From Enterococcus sp. PF1-24 (GTDB lineage: Bacteria > Bacillota > Bacilli > Lactobacillales > Enterococcaceae): a stretch of DNA of 64,000 bases. Every line of letters begins with the position of its first letter. Position 1 is the first letter of the stretch. The notes under the pieces were generated by a model. The model ran no database searches. It was not told the DNA's origin and worked only from the letters and a program-made list of their open reading frames with translations. The position numbers and the translations under genes were made by a program. Shown piece by piece: positions 10,401 through 19,524 of the stretch. Where the stretch lies: NCBI RefSeq assembly GCF_029893325.1, contig NZ_JARXWL010000003.1:62001-126000 (forward strand), read 5' to 3'.

Positions 10401-11101
10401 GTATGGCAGCACGCCAACTAGGCATCCACGTAGCAACACCAGTCTTTGATGGTGCTTCTGATGAAGATGTTTGGGAAACTGTGCGTGAAGCTGGTATGGC
10501 GAAAGATGCGAAAACGATTCTTTATGATGGTCGTAGCGGTGAGCCTTTAGATAACCGGGTTTCTGTTGGTGTCATGTATATGATTAAATTAGCCCACATG
10601 GTTGATGATAAATTACATGCTCGTTCAATTGGACCGTACTCTCTTGTTACTCAACAACCATTGGGTGGTAAAGCTCAATTTGGTGGACAACGTTTCGGGG
10701 AAATGGAAGTTTGGGCACTGGAAGCTTACGGTGCGGCTTATACCCTACAAGAAATCTTGACTTACAAATCAGATGATGTTGTCGGTCGTGTGAAAACTTA
10801 CGAAGCAATCGTTAAGGGTGAACCAATTCCAAAACCTGGTGTACCAGAATCTTTCCGCGTATTAGTGAAAGAATTACAATCACTTGGTTTAAATATGCGG
10901 GTGCTAGATATTGATGATCAAGAAATCGAACTTCGCGATATGGATGACGATGATGATGATTTAATTACGGTTGATGCTTTAACCAAATATGCAGAAGAAC
11001 AATCTGCTAAGAAATTAGCAGAACAAGCTGCAGCTGAAGCCGTAGCACAAGAAGATGAACAAGTGCAGGCATTTGAAACTGCTGAAGATATTCAAGACTA
11101 G
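7484..11101 (+). CDS. rpoB: RNA polymerase beta subunit
   Basis: The 1205-residue catalytic beta subunit of RNA polymerase. The start is the TTG at 7484 ([20 protein letters not shown]), preceded by GAGGGGTGAAG. The open frame extends 49 codons further upstream but that part is not RpoB-like. The rifampicin region is visible ([28 protein letters not shown]), as are the switch and hybrid-binding parts ([13 protein letters not shown]). The C-terminus is Firmicute-like with an acidic tail. It has its own promoter and is followed at 90 bases by rpoC. Confidence 0.98.
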   Translation: MAGHVVKYGKHRERRSFARISEVLELPNLIEIQTNSYQWFLDQGLQEMFEDILPIEDFNGNLSLEFVGYELKEPKYTVAEARAHDANYSAPLHVTLRLMNRETGEIKSQEVFFGDFPLMTEQGTFIINGAERVIVSQLVRSPGVYFHGKVDKNGKEGFGSTVIPNRGAWLEMETDAKDISYVRIDRTRKIPLTVLVRALGFGSDDTIFEIFGDSESLRNTIEKDLHKVASDSRTEEGLKDIYERLRPGEPKTADSSRNLLNARFFDPKRYDLANVGRYKVNKKLDLKTRLLNLTLAETLVDPETGEILAEKGTVLTHQVMDELAPFIDNGLNAVTYYPSEDGVVTEPMTIQVIKVVSPKDPEREVNVIGNGYPEAPVKTVRPADIIASMSYFLNLMEGIGNVDDIDHLGNRRIRSVGELLQNQFRIGLARMERVVRERMSIQDQETLTPQQLINIRPVVASIKEFFGSSQLSQFMDQTNPLGELTHKRRLSALGPGGLTRDRAGYEVRDVHYSHYGRMCPIETPEGPNIGLINSLSSYAKVNPFGFIETPYRRVDRETGRVTGNIEYLTADLEDHYIVAQANSPLTEDGRFKEDIVMARSQSENLEVSIDKVDFMDVSPKQVVAVATACIPFLENDDSNRALMGANMQRQAVPLIQPRSPWVGTGMEYKAAHDSGAALLCKHTGVVEYVDATEVRVRRDNGALDKYTVTKFRRSNSGTSYNQRPIVHLGEKVDAGDTLADGPSMEEGELALGQNVLVAFMTWEGYNYEDAIIMSRRLVKDDVYTSIHIEEYESEARDTKLGPEEITREIPNVGEDALKNLDEMGIIRIGAEVKDGDLLVGKVTPKGVTELSAEERLLHAIFGEKAREVRDTSLRVPHGGGGIVHDVKIFTREAGDELSPGVNMLVRVYIVQKRKIHEGDKMAGRHGNKGVVSRIMPEEDMPFLPDGTPVDIMLNPLGVPSRMNIGQVLELHLGMAARQLGIHVATPVFDGASDEDVWETVREAGMAKDAKTILYDGRSGEPLDNRVSVGVMYMIKLAHMVDDKLHARSIGPYSLVTQQPLGGKAQFGGQRFGEMEVWALEAYGAAYTLQEILTYKSDDVVGRVKTYEAIVKGEPIPKPGVPESFRVLVKELQSLGLNMRVLDIDDQEIELRDMDDDDDDLITVDALTKYAEEQSAKKLAEQAAAEAVAQEDEQVQAFETAEDIQD

Positions 11102-11126
11102 ACTGTAAAGTCTGACGTTAAGCTGC

Positions 11127-11152
11127 CTTAGCGGCGATTGTGAACCGCTAAG
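11127..11152 (+). other. Hairpin between rpoB and rpoC
   Basis: CTTAGCGG and CCGCTAAG form a perfect 8-bp stem with a 10-base loop and no T-run. It is not a terminator; it may mark mRNA processing or stability. Confidence 0.5.
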
Positions 11153-11190
11153 GTCTGGCTTGCCATTAAATGAAATGGAGGGAAACCCTT

Positions 11191-14100
11191 TTGATCGATG
11201 TAAATAAATTCGAAAGTATGCAAATAGGTTTGGCTTCTCCTGAAAAAATCAGAAGCTGGTCTTATGGTGAAGTAAAAAAACCTGAAACCATTAACTACCG
11301 TACATTGAAGCCTGAACGCGAAGGTCTATTTTGCGAACGGATTTTCGGCCCTACAAAAGACTGGGAATGTGCCTGTGGTAAATACAAACGAATTCGTTAT
11401 AAAGGTATTGTTTGTGATCGTTGTGGCGTTGAAGTTACTCGCTCTAAAGTTCGTCGGGAACGGATGGGGCATATTGAGTTAGCTGCACCAGTTTCACATA
11501 TTTGGTATTTTAAAGGTATTCCATCACGGATGGGTCTTGTTTTAGATATGAGCCCAAGAGCGTTGGAAGAAATCATTTATTTTGCTTCATATGTGGTAAT
11601 TGATCCAGGTAATACACCTTTAGAGAAAAAACAATTACTAACTGAGCGTGAATATCGTGACAAACGTGACGAATATGGTCAAGAATTCCAAGCAGCAATG
11701 GGTGCTGAAGCGATTAAACGTTTATTAGATAGCGTTGATTTAGACGGCGAAGTTGCTGAATTAAAAGAAGATTTGAAATCTGCTCAAGGTCAAAAACGGA
11801 CACGTGCTGTGCGTCGTTTAGATATTTTAGAAGCTTTCCGTTCTTCAGGTAACCAACCTAGCTGGATGGTTATGGATGTTATTCCCGTTATTCCGCCAGA
11901 ATTACGCCCAATGGTGCAATTAGAAGGTGGCCGTTTCGCTACTTCTGATTTAAATGATTTGTACCGCCGGGTTATTAACCGTAACAATCGTTTGAAACGT
12001 TTATTAGATTTAAACGCACCAAACATTATTGTTCAAAATGAAAAACGGATGTTACAAGAAGCCGTGGATGCTTTAATTGATAATGGTCGTCGTGGCCGTC
12101 CAGTTACTGGTCCAGGTAACCGTCCTTTGAAATCTCTATCACATATGTTGAAAGGGAAACAAGGTCGTTTCCGTCAAAACTTACTAGGTAAACGGGTTGA
12201 CTATTCAGGTCGTTCAGTTATCGTAGTAGGTCCTAACTTAAAAATGTTCCAATGTGGTTTACCAAAAGAAATGGCGATTGAATTATTCAAACCATTTGTT
12301 ATGCGCGAATTAGTGCAACGGGAACTAGCTTCAAACATTAAAAATGCTAAACGTAAAATCGAACGTCAAGAAGATGATGTTTGGGATGTATTAGAAGATG
12401 TTATTCGTGAACATCCAGTTTTACTTAACCGGGCACCTACGCTTCACCGTCTAGGGATCCAAGCATTTGAACCAGTTTTAGTTGAAGGTCGTGCGATTCG
12501 TTTGCATCCATTAGTTTGTGAAGCTTACAATGCCGATTTCGATGGAGACCAAATGGCGGTACACGTACCGTTAAATGAAGAAGCTCAAGCTGAAGCGCGG
12601 ATGTTGATGTTAGCCGCTCAAAACATCTTGAATCCAAAAGATGGTAAACCAGTAGTAACACCTTCTCAGGATATGGTCTTAGGTAACTATTACTTAACGA
12701 TGGAAGAAGAAGGTCGTGAAGGCGAAGGTATGGTCTTCCGTGACCAAAATGAAGCAGTAATTGCATGGCGTAATGGCTATGTTCATTTACACTCACGGAT
12801 TGCTGTAGCACCTAGAACATTAGGGGATAAACCATTTACTCCTTGGCAAAAAGATCGTTTAATGGTAACTACAGTTGGTAAGATTATCTTTAATGAAATC
12901 ATGCCAGAAGAGTTCCCTTACTTAAACGAACCAACAAACTCTAACTTAACTGAGCAAACGCCAGATAAATATTTTGTTGAACCAGGAACTGATATTCCAG
13001 CGTTCATTAAAGAACAAGAAATTATCTTGCCATTCAAGAAGAAAAACTTAGGTAATATCATTGCTGAAGTCTTTAAACGTTTCAAAATTACTGAAACTTC
13101 TAAGATGTTAGATAGAATGAAAGACTTAGGTTATCGTCATTCAACAATGGCGGGGATTACGGTAGGGATTGCCGATATCATGGTTCTTGAAGAAAAACAT
13201 GATATTATCGATGCAGCTCATAAACAAGTTGACACGATTACTAAACAATTCCGTCGTGGTTTAATCACTGATGATGAACGTTATGAACGCGTAATTGCGG
13301 TTTGGAATGCTGCTAAAGACGAAATTCAGATCAAACTGATGGAAGGCTTAGAAGCGAAAAACCCAATCTTCATGATGTCAGATTCAGGAGCCCGTGGTAA
13401 TATTTCCAACTTTACTCAGTTAGCTGGGATGCGTGGTTTGATGGCTGCGCCAAATGGTCGAATTATGGAATTACCAATCATCTCTAACTTCCGTGAAGGA
13501 CTTTCTGTCTTAGAAATGTTTATCTCAACTCACGGGGCGCGTAAAGGGATGACCGATACAGCCTTGAAGACAGCCGATTCAGGTTACTTAACACGTCGTT
13601 TAGTTGACGTTGCCCAAGATGTTATCATTCGTGAAGACGATTGTGGCACTGACCGCGGTTTAGATATTCAAGCGATTCGTGAAGGTAACGAAATTATTGA
13701 ATCACTAGAAGAACGTTTAGTTGGTCGTTATACGCGTAAAGCTGTTCGCCATCCAGAAACAAATGCTGTGATTGTTGATGAAGATGAACTAATCACTGAA
13801 GATTTAGCAAAAGAAATTGTTGATGCTGGCGTTGAAAATGTAACGATCCGTTCCGTATTTACATGTAATACGAAACATGGTGTATGTAAACATTGTTATG
13901 GCCGTAACTTAGCAACTGGTTCAGGTGTTGAAGTTGGTGAAGCAGTTGGTACAATCGCTGCTCAATCAATTGGGGAACCAGGTACACAGTTAACCATGCG
14001 TACTTTCCATACCGGCGGGGTTGCCGGTGATGATATCACTCAAGGTTTACCGCGGGTTCAAGAAATTTTTGAAGCTCGGAATCCTAAAGGGCAAGCGGTT

Positions 14101-14841
14101 ATCACTGAAGTTACCGGTGAAGTAATTGATATTTCTGAAGATCCAGCAACACGTACAAAAGAAGTGACGGTTAAAGGTAAAACTGATACTCGGACTTACA
14201 CGGTACCATTCACTGCTCGTATGAAAGTTGTTGAAGGCGATACGATTCATCGTGGTGCACCATTAACAGAAGGTTCAATTGATCCTAAACAATTATTGCA
14301 AGTTCGCGATGTTTTATCAGTTGAAAACTACTTGCTACGTGAAGTACAACGTGTTTACCGGATGCAAGGGGTAGAAATTGGCGACAAACATATCGAAGTA
14401 ATGGTTCGACAAATGTTACGCAAAGTCCGCGTAATGGATCCAGGTGATACAGATATCTTACCAGGTACATTATTGGATATTGCTGAATTTAAAGAACGTA
14501 ACTACGATACTTTAATTGCCGGTGGTAGCCCAGCGACTGCTAGACCAGTCTTACTAGGGATTACTAAAGCTTCCTTGGAAACAAACAGCTTCTTATCTGC
14601 TGCTTCCTTCCAGGAAACAACCCGTGTATTGACTGACGCAGCTATTCGCGGCAAACGCGATCCATTACTTGGCTTGAAAGAAAATGTTATTATCGGTAAA
14701 ATCATCCCAGCTGGGACTGGTATGCCGCGCTATCGTAACATGGAACCTCAAGAATCAGTTGTGGTTAGCGAAAATGTTTATAGTATTTCTGATATTGAAG
14801 CCCAAATGGCAGCTGAAGATGCTTTAAACAGCCAAAAATAA
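11191..14841 (+). CDS. rpoC: RNA polymerase beta' subunit
   Basis: The 1216-residue beta' subunit, holding the catalytic Mg site. The start is TTG at 11191 ([20 protein letters not shown]) after GGAGGG. Visible landmarks are the N-terminal zinc site ([20 protein letters not shown]), the metal motif [12 protein letters not shown] and the trigger-loop region [11 protein letters not shown]. The second zinc site [13 protein letters not shown] is also present. It is translated with rpoB and ended by the terminator at 14855-14896. Confidence 0.98.
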   Translation: MIDVNKFESMQIGLASPEKIRSWSYGEVKKPETINYRTLKPEREGLFCERIFGPTKDWECACGKYKRIRYKGIVCDRCGVEVTRSKVRRERMGHIELAAPVSHIWYFKGIPSRMGLVLDMSPRALEEIIYFASYVVIDPGNTPLEKKQLLTEREYRDKRDEYGQEFQAAMGAEAIKRLLDSVDLDGEVAELKEDLKSAQGQKRTRAVRRLDILEAFRSSGNQPSWMVMDVIPVIPPELRPMVQLEGGRFATSDLNDLYRRVINRNNRLKRLLDLNAPNIIVQNEKRMLQEAVDALIDNGRRGRPVTGPGNRPLKSLSHMLKGKQGRFRQNLLGKRVDYSGRSVIVVGPNLKMFQCGLPKEMAIELFKPFVMRELVQRELASNIKNAKRKIERQEDDVWDVLEDVIREHPVLLNRAPTLHRLGIQAFEPVLVEGRAIRLHPLVCEAYNADFDGDQMAVHVPLNEEAQAEARMLMLAAQNILNPKDGKPVVTPSQDMVLGNYYLTMEEEGREGEGMVFRDQNEAVIAWRNGYVHLHSRIAVAPRTLGDKPFTPWQKDRLMVTTVGKIIFNEIMPEEFPYLNEPTNSNLTEQTPDKYFVEPGTDIPAFIKEQEIILPFKKKNLGNIIAEVFKRFKITETSKMLDRMKDLGYRHSTMAGITVGIADIMVLEEKHDIIDAAHKQVDTITKQFRRGLITDDERYERVIAVWNAAKDEIQIKLMEGLEAKNPIFMMSDSGARGNISNFTQLAGMRGLMAAPNGRIMELPIISNFREGLSVLEMFISTHGARKGMTDTALKTADSGYLTRRLVDVAQDVIIREDDCGTDRGLDIQAIREGNEIIESLEERLVGRYTRKAVRHPETNAVIVDEDELITEDLAKEIVDAGVENVTIRSVFTCNTKHGVCKHCYGRNLATGSGVEVGEAVGTIAAQSIGEPGTQLTMRTFHTGGVAGDDITQGLPRVQEIFEARNPKGQAVITEVTGEVIDISEDPATRTKEVTVKGKTDTRTYTVPFTARMKVVEGDTIHRGAPLTEGSIDPKQLLQVRDVLSVENYLLREVQRVYRMQGVEIGDKHIEVMVRQMLRKVRVMDPGDTDILPGTLLDIAEFKERNYDTLIAGGSPATARPVLLGITKASLETNSFLSAASFQETTRVLTDAAIRGKRDPLLGLKENVIIGKIIPAGTGMPRYRNMEPQESVVVSENVYSISDIEAQMAAEDALNSQK

Positions 14842-14854
14842 TTTTAGCAAATTA

Positions 14855-14896
14855 GTAAGTGTGAAAGTTCATTCCGATGAGCTTTCACACTTTTTT
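14855..14896 (+). terminator. rpoBC terminator
   Basis: AAGTGTGAAAG and CTTTCACACTT pair around a short loop and run into T6. Confidence 0.9.
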
Positions 14897-14899
14897 GTA

Positions 14900-15577
14900 C
14901 TACCACAGCAGCCAAAATAATGCCACCGTCAAAAAAGGCGCAAAAGGTAGTCGTTTTTGCGGTGATTTTTTGATTTTCAAAATTAAAAAGCCCCCTAATC
15001 CTAACCCGCTAGCTATAAAAAGCAGCCACCCGATTTGATAGACATTTAAAAATAAACTCCAACAGAGCAGTAGCTGAATATCGCCACCACCAAAGCCTTC
15101 ATTAAAGAACTTCTGAAAAATCCAAAAGAACAATAATAAAATTAAAGGTTGCCACCAATAGATAGTTTGTTTGGCTAATAGCCAACAGATTAGGATTGCT
15201 AACGTGCTGCTATATAAGGTTTTTAACGGGATAATCAGCATCTGCCAGTCAATTAACGCGATAATTAAACTGCTAAATAACCAGCTAAATTGACCCACGC
15301 GTAACCATGAAAAAGTTTGCTGACTCAGCCAAAGTCCTAAGCAGCCGAAGCCGGTTTCCCCGTATAAATAGCGCAATGGAAGTTTTGTTTGGCAATAACG
15401 GCAGCGAAAGCGTAAGGCGATGATGGAAACAATCGGTATCATTTCATAAAAAGCTAATTTGTGTTGACAAACTCCACAGTGAGAACCAGGAAAAACGATG
15501 GATAAATGCTTTTGCCTGCGCTCTAAAACTAAACAAATAAAAGAGCCGAAGCAGCAGCCGAAAATGAAAAATAGTAT
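14900..15577 (-). CDS. comC: Type IV prepilin (A24) leader peptidase, ComC-like, apparent ATA start
   Basis: Membrane aspartyl protease that cleaves (and in many members methylates) competence pseudopilins. Reading upstream of the first in-frame ATG (15442) extends the match: FFIFGCCFGSF, then the zinc cysteines HCGVCQHKL, then YEMIPIVS and RCRYC. The two catalytic Asp regions, ALIDW and GGGD, follow. This gives 225 residues, normal for the family. The only start at a proper distance from AGGAG (8 bases) is ATA at 15577-15575; no ATG, GTG or TTG serves. Either ATA is used weakly or the gene has lost its start codon. Starting at 15442 would remove the first membrane segment and the first Cys pair. 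Confidence 0.75.
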   Translation of the reverse strand: MLFFIFGCCFGSFICLVLERRQKHLSIVFPGSHCGVCQHKLAFYEMIPIVSIIALRFRCRYCQTKLPLRYLYGETGFGCLGLWLSQQTFSWLRVGQFSWLFSSLIIALIDWQMLIIPLKTLYSSTLAILICWLLAKQTIYWWQPLILLLFFWIFQKFFNEGFGGGDIQLLLCWSLFLNVYQIGWLLFIASGLGLGGFLILKIKKSPQKRLPFAPFLTVALFWLLW

Positions 15578-15745
15578 AAATCTTCTCCTAACATATTTTA
15601 ATCGCTGAAATTTTTGAAATAAACTCCTGCTTTACTATAAGATACGTGGAAAAAGACTTTCTCTTTGTGAAAGAATGAAAAAAGCTCTGTTCGTCAGTTA
15701 AGGGATTTGTTACAATGAAGAAAAGAAACTGCTGGGAGGCATTGT

Positions 15746-16606
15746 GTGAAAAAACGCTGGTTATTACCGATTTTTTTAATCATAGGATTATTTGCAGGCT
15801 GTCAGAGTGAGCCGACCATTGGTGGCGAAGAAGCCGCCCGTTTGTTTGTAAATCGGCTGGTTTATGAAAAAAATCAGGAAGAATTTGTAGCTAATTTTGT
15901 TAATGGAGAGAAAATTGCGGCTGATTTTGATAAAAATGCCGTGGCTTTTCAAGAAAATTTTACTAGTCAAATTGAAGCTCTATCTGAAAATTTAGCAGCT
16001 GATGATTCCTTGGCATTAACGCGGACTTTAATTGAAGAAATGGATGGCAAAACGACTTACACTGTCAATGAAATTAAAGAAGTCGGCCAAGAAGTGACGA
16101 TTACTTATGATGTTTATGGCTTAGATTTTGCCGGTATTATTGAGGGAACGATTTACGATATCGCTGAAGAGTTAGAGTTTAATAACGCGGCGATGGCGAA
16201 CGAAACTTTTGCTAATAAAAAAGTGTTAAGTTTCTTTGAAAAGCAAGTAGCCGATGTTACCAAAAAGAAAACGCCGATTACGGTGGAGCTGATTTTAAAG
16301 AAAAAAGGCAAACAGTGGCAAGTTGCCCGTAATCAAAATCAACAAATTGCTAGCTTGTTCATTGCTTTTGTCGCAGGCGCCGCCAATCAAGATGAGTTAA
16401 GTATCGAAATCAATCAAGTAGTGGCCGAAGCCGCTCAAGAATTATTAGCCGCCGAATTAAAGGCCGCGGAAGCTGCCGAAGCGCAAGCCCAAGCTGCTGA
16501 GGAACCAGTTGCAGAAGAAGCGCTAGCAGAAGAAATACCCGCTGAAATGCTACCAGCTGAGGCACCCGAAGCAAATCCAGAAGCGGAAGAAACCCCTGTC
16601 GAATAA
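15746..16606 (+). CDS. Predicted lipoprotein, Ala/Glu-rich C-terminus
   Basis: A 286-residue exported lipoprotein: basic N-terminus, hydrophobic core, and lipobox FAGC (Cys19). The body (about 30-225) resembles DUF5105-type lipoproteins of enterococci; no enzymatic motif is seen. The last about 60 residues are a low-complexity Ala/Glu/Pro tail, likely an extended segment at the cell surface. GTG start after GGGAGG. Function unknown. Confidence 0.75.
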   Translation: MKKRWLLPIFLIIGLFAGCQSEPTIGGEEAARLFVNRLVYEKNQEEFVANFVNGEKIAADFDKNAVAFQENFTSQIEALSENLAADDSLALTRTLIEEMDGKTTYTVNEIKEVGQEVTITYDVYGLDFAGIIEGTIYDIAEELEFNNAAMANETFANKKVLSFFEKQVADVTKKKTPITVELILKKKGKQWQVARNQNQQIASLFIAFVAGAANQDELSIEINQVVAEAAQELLAAELKAAEAAEAQAQAAEEPVAEEALAEEIPAEMLPAEAPEANPEAEETPVE

Positions 16607-16641
16607 ATTTTCGGAAAAACAATCGAATCTAAAGCGTTTTA

Positions 16642-16671
16642 TTGTACATTTTGAGAAAAATCGACTATTAT
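16642..16671 (+). promoter_or_regulatory. dps promoter
   Basis: TTGTAC (16642-16647), 18-base spacer, TATTAT (16666-16671). Confidence 0.55.
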
Positions 16672-16679
16672 TAGGCTAT

Positions 16680-16694
16680 AAAGAATTATTATAA
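16680..16694. promoter_or_regulatory. Possible PerR box upstream of dps
   Basis: Read on the minus strand, TTATAATAATTCTTT matches the PerR box TTATAATNATTATAA at 11 of 14 defined positions. It lies just after the expected transcription start. Dps is a common PerR target. Confidence 0.35.
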
Positions 16695-16755
16695 ATAAGC
16701 AATAACATAAAAAGTTATTTGTGTAATTTTTTGAAAAAATGAGGAGGAATTTAGA

Positions 16756-17223
16756 ATGAAATATGTAGAAACTAAAAAAGTGTTAAACCAACTTGTTGCT
16801 GACCTAAGCCAAATGTCTGTTGTAATCCACCAAATCCATTGGTATTTACGTGGACCAGAATTTTTAACTTTACATCCATTAATGGACGAATATATGGAAG
16901 AAATCAACGAACAATTAGATGTGGTTTCTGAACGTTTAATTACCTTAGATGGTTCACCATTCTCAACGTTAAAAGAATTCGCTGAAAATACTGGTATTAA
17001 AGATGAAGTAGGTAACTGGGACCGCACTGTTCCTGAACGCATGGAACAATTAGTTGCTGGCTACCGCTACTTAGCTGATTTATACAGCAAAGGGATTGAA
17101 GTTGCTGGTGAAGAAGGCGACGATTCAACTCAAGATATCTTTATCGCTAACAAAACTGACATCGAGAAAAAAATCTGGATGGTTCAAGCAAAATTAGGTA
17201 AAGCACCTGGTATTGACGCATAA
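16756..17223 (+). CDS. dps: Dps-family ferritin-like DNA/iron protection protein
   Basis: The 155-residue subunit of a dodecameric cage that oxidises ferrous iron with hydrogen peroxide. The intersubunit ferroxidase ligands are visible in HQIHWYLRGPEF and in the HPLMDEYMEEINEQLD segment. The size is typical. AGGAGG precedes the ATG. It has its own promoter and terminator; a PerR-like site suggests peroxide control. Confidence 0.92.
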   Translation: MKYVETKKVLNQLVADLSQMSVVIHQIHWYLRGPEFLTLHPLMDEYMEEINEQLDVVSERLITLDGSPFSTLKEFAENTGIKDEVGNWDRTVPERMEQLVAGYRYLADLYSKGIEVAGEEGDDSTQDIFIANKTDIEKKIWMVQAKLGKAPGIDA

Positions 17224-17237
17224 AAGCATAACAATTA

Positions 17238-17266
17238 ACGGAAGTCCCAGGACTTCCGTTTTTTTG
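17238..17266 (+). terminator. dps terminator
   Basis: ACGGAAGTCC and GGACTTCCGT form a perfect stem followed by T7. It may also end the convergent gpx transcript. Confidence 0.9.
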
Positions 17267-17283
17267 TGGTTTTAAAAGTGAAA

Positions 17284-17757
17284 TTATAAAAGCTCAAGAA
17301 TATCTTTTTCTAAAGATTCAGGAGTGTCTTTTGAGGCAAAGCGGTTAACAATGTTGCCTTGGCGGTCAACTAAAAATTTAGTGAAATTCCATTTAATCGC
17401 TGAGTTAAACAAGCCTTTCTTCTGGGCTTTTAAGTAATGATACAGCGGACTTTCCTGTTCGCCATTGACGTCGATTTTTGCAAATTGCGGAAAAGTGATA
17501 CCGAAACGGCCTGTGCAAAACGTATGAATTTCGTCAGCTGTACCAGGAGCTTGATTACCAAACTGATTACAAGGAAAATCAAGAATTTCAAAACCTTTCT
17601 CCTGATATTTTTCATAAAGCTTTTGCAAACCAGCGTATTGTGAGGTGAAACCACACTCTGTTGCGGTGTTGACAATCAGTAAAACTTTGTCTTTGTAAGG
17701 TTCCAAAGTGCTGTAAGTGCCATTTGCTAATTGAATCTCAATATCATAAATTGACAT
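17284..17757 (-). CDS. Glutathione/thiol peroxidase (Cys type)
   Basis: A 157-residue peroxidase that reduces hydroperoxides using a thiol donor. It carries the family motif NTATECGFTSQY with Cys in place of selenocysteine, then LDFPCNQFGNQ and the WNFTKFLVDRQG segment holding the catalytic Trp/Asn. AAGGAGG precedes the ATG. It lies beside dps in convergent orientation, which gives a local oxidative-stress pair. In Firmicutes the reductant is often thioredoxin or bacillithiol rather than glutathione. Confidence 0.9.
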   Translation of the reverse strand: MSIYDIEIQLANGTYSTLEPYKDKVLLIVNTATECGFTSQYAGLQKLYEKYQEKGFEILDFPCNQFGNQAPGTADEIHTFCTGRFGITFPQFAKIDVNGEQESPLYHYLKAQKKGLFNSAIKWNFTKFLVDRQGNIVNRFASKDTPESLEKDILELL

Positions 17758-17786
17758 AAAAAGACCTCCTTCGTGAATTTAATAAT

Positions 17787-18104
17787 TTAACTGGCTAAAA
17801 TTTTAGTGCCGATTACTATCGTATACAAAGTTAAAACAATATCAAAAATGCCAACCCCAATTAATAAAATAGTACCGATGATTTCTGTAGGCAGCGGGTT
17901 GTTAATGAATAAACCAAGGGCTTCAATTACAAGCCAAACGATAATTGTCGCGATAAAAGGCATTAAGTGCAGTTTCAAAGCCCGATTTGCCTGATATTTA
18001 ACATCAGCTTGTCAACTAACTAAAAAAATAATTAGCGGTAAGAGAATTGGTGCAAAAACAATTGAAATATAAGCTAAGCCGCTTAAAATTTTTTCTTTGT
18101 TCAT
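17787..18104 (-). pseudogene. DUF4870-like small membrane protein with in-frame TGA
   Basis: The reading frame from ATG 18104 gives MNKEKILSGLAYISIVFAP and a first membrane segment. It then meets TGA at 18014-18012 and continues with the typical NRALKLHLMPFI and two more membrane helices. The full 105 codons match the size and layout of DUF4870 proteins. Replacing the single stop by a sense codon restores the family pattern, so this looks like a nonsense mutation. Function of the family is unknown. Confidence 0.65.
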
Positions 18105-18178
18105 CATACCACCCCTTTTTATTTAATTATAAGGGAGGCGACTTTTTTTGTAACAAGATATGCACTAAAAAGAAAGTG

Positions 18179-18218
18179 CCCACAAGCATTTGATGGGTGG
18201 TCAAACACTTGCGGGCAA
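18179..18218. other. Strong hairpin in the gap before rplM
   Basis: TGCCCACAAG and CTTGCGGGCA form a 10-bp stem with one mismatch in an otherwise gene-free 18105-18389. A second weaker hairpin (AAGGGTT / AACCCCTT) follows near 18240-18285. It could be a small RNA or a terminator; no T-run directly follows. Confidence 0.35.
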
Positions 18219-18389
18219 GGAGTAAAAATGAAAAAATGTTAAGGGTTGTTTGTTGGTATCTTTATAATAACCCCTTTTGAAAAAAATGGGAAATAATACG
18301 CCTCGGAATTTAAAAACTTTTTTTAAGCCAGATTTACTTTTAAAAGTCGCCAATTCTGCGAGTTTTTTTCAGAAATTAGCAGAAATACA

Positions 18390-18418
18390 TTGACTTTAAG
18401 CCTGTGACAAGGTAAGAT
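18390..18418 (+). promoter_or_regulatory. rplM-rpsI promoter
   Basis: TTGACT (18390-18395), 17-base spacer, TAAGAT (18413-18418). Confidence 0.75.
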
Positions 18419-18424
18419 GATAAA

Positions 18425-18495
18425 TGGTATTGTTTGCCCCACAAGAGCCCCGGAAACTCAAGTGTATGTGAACATTCAGAACTTAAATTGGAGGA
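18425..18495 (+). promoter_or_regulatory. Probable ribosomal protein L13 leader
   Basis: A leader of about 75 bases between promoter and rplM, with GC-rich conserved-looking sequence (TTTGCCCCACAAGAGCCCCGG). Firmicutes commonly carry an autoregulatory L13 leader here. The assignment rests on position and appearance; no covariance check was possible. Confidence 0.45.
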
Positions 18496-18502
18496 AAAAA
18501 TC

Positions 18503-18946
18503 GTGCGTACAACATATATGGCTAAGCCAGGCGAAGTAGATCGTAAATGGTACGTAGTAGACGCAACTGATGTGCCTTTAGGTCGTCTTTCAACTGTCGT
18601 TGCTTCTATCCTACGTGGAAAAAATAAACCAACATTCACACCTCATGTGGATACTGGCGATTTCGTAATCGTAATCAATGCAGATAAAATCAAATTAACA
18701 GGTAATAAAGCAAGTGATAAAATTTACTACCGTCACAGTAACTACCCAGGTGGGTTGAAATCTGTTTCAGCTGGTGAATTACGTGCTAAAAATTCTCGTC
18801 GTTTAATCGAAACTTCTGTAAAAGGTATGCTACCTAAAAACACTTTAGGTCGTAAACAACTTACTAAGTTAAACGTGTATGGTGGAGCAGAACATCCACA
18901 TGCTGCACAACAGCCAGAAGTTTTAGACATCACAAACTTAATCTAA
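18503..18946 (+). CDS. rplM: 50S ribosomal protein L13
   Basis: A 147-residue large-subunit protein. The GTG start at 18503 ([20 protein letters not shown]) follows GGAGG; the open frame upstream is leader. Conserved [29 protein letters not shown] and MLPKNTLGR are present. It is the first gene of the two-gene operon with rpsI, 15 bases apart. Confidence 0.97.
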   Translation: MRTTYMAKPGEVDRKWYVVDATDVPLGRLSTVVASILRGKNKPTFTPHVDTGDFVIVINADKIKLTGNKASDKIYYRHSNYPGGLKSVSAGELRAKNSRRLIETSVKGMLPKNTLGRKQLTKLNVYGGAEHPHAAQQPEVLDITNLI

Positions 18947-18961
18947 GAGGAGGGAATTTCA

Positions 18962-19354
18962 TTGGCACAAGTACAATATAGCGGCACAGGCCGTCGTAAA
19001 AATGCAGTTGCCCGCGTACGTTTAGTACCAGGTACTGGTAAAATTACTGTAAACAAAAAAGATGTTGAAGAATATATTCCACACGCTGACTTGCGTGAAG
19101 TTATCAACCAACCATTTGGTGTAACAGAAACTAAAGGCGCTTATGATGTATTCGTAAACGTTAACGGTGGTGGTTACGCTGGACAATCAGGAGCTATCCG
19201 TCACGGTATCGCTCGTGCATTATTAGAAGTAGATCCAGATTTCCGCGCACCATTAAAACGCGCTGGTTTACTTACTCGTGATGCTCGTATGGTTGAACGT
19301 AAAAAACCAGGTCTTAAGAAAGCCCGTAAAGCTTCACAGTTTTCAAAACGTTAA
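18962..19354 (+). CDS. rpsI: 30S ribosomal protein S9, reconstituted at an integration site
   Basis: The 130-residue small-subunit protein, whose C-terminal tail (KASQFSKR) reaches the P-site tRNA. TTG start after GGAGGG. The last 48 bases are an attachment site; two further copies lie at 32470 and 63704. Integration leaves the protein intact because the element end restores the same residues. A terminator supplied by the element follows. Confidence 0.97.
   Translation: MAQVQYSGTGRRKNAVARVRLVPGTGKITVNKKDVEEYIPHADLREVINQPFGVTETKGAYDVFVNVNGGGYAGQSGAIRHGIARALLEVDPDFRAPLKRAGLLTRDARMVERKKPGLKKARKASQFSKR
19307..19354. repeat. Attachment site 1 (rpsI 3' end, attL of element 1)
   Basis: 48 bases from CCAGGTCTTAAG to CAAAACGTTAA, encoding [15 protein letters not shown] and stop. 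Near-identical direct repeats lie at 32470-32517 and 63704-63751. All differences are synonymous. Confidence 0.9.
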
Positions 19355-19377
19355 AAACATCTATATATCAATGTTTT

Positions 19378-19414
19378 CAAGAGGTGCCAAGAAATTGGTG
19401 TCTCTTGTTTTTTT
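19378..19414 (+). terminator. Element-borne terminator for rplM-rpsI
   Basis: CAAGAGGTGCCAA and TTGGTGTCTCTTG (11 of 13 pair) followed by T7. It belongs to the element but ends the host ribosomal operon. Confidence 0.8.
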
Positions 19415-19524
19415 GAAAATAGAGAACAAAATAGAGAAGACTTTACAGGTATACACTTCTTTAAAAAAGAGGGAACGGTAAATGAGATAGGTTCCCTCTA
19501 TATTTTAGTGTTATTTTATTCAGC

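Noticed and set aside
11127-11152. Terminator between rpoB and rpoC.
   Set aside because: The stem is good but has no T-run, and no promoter was seen before rpoC, so both genes are probably on one transcript.
19278-19481. Open frame of 67 codons running over the rpsI 3' end into the element.
   Set aside because: It is an alternative frame of rpsI extended through a terminator; no ribosome-binding site and no sensible protein.
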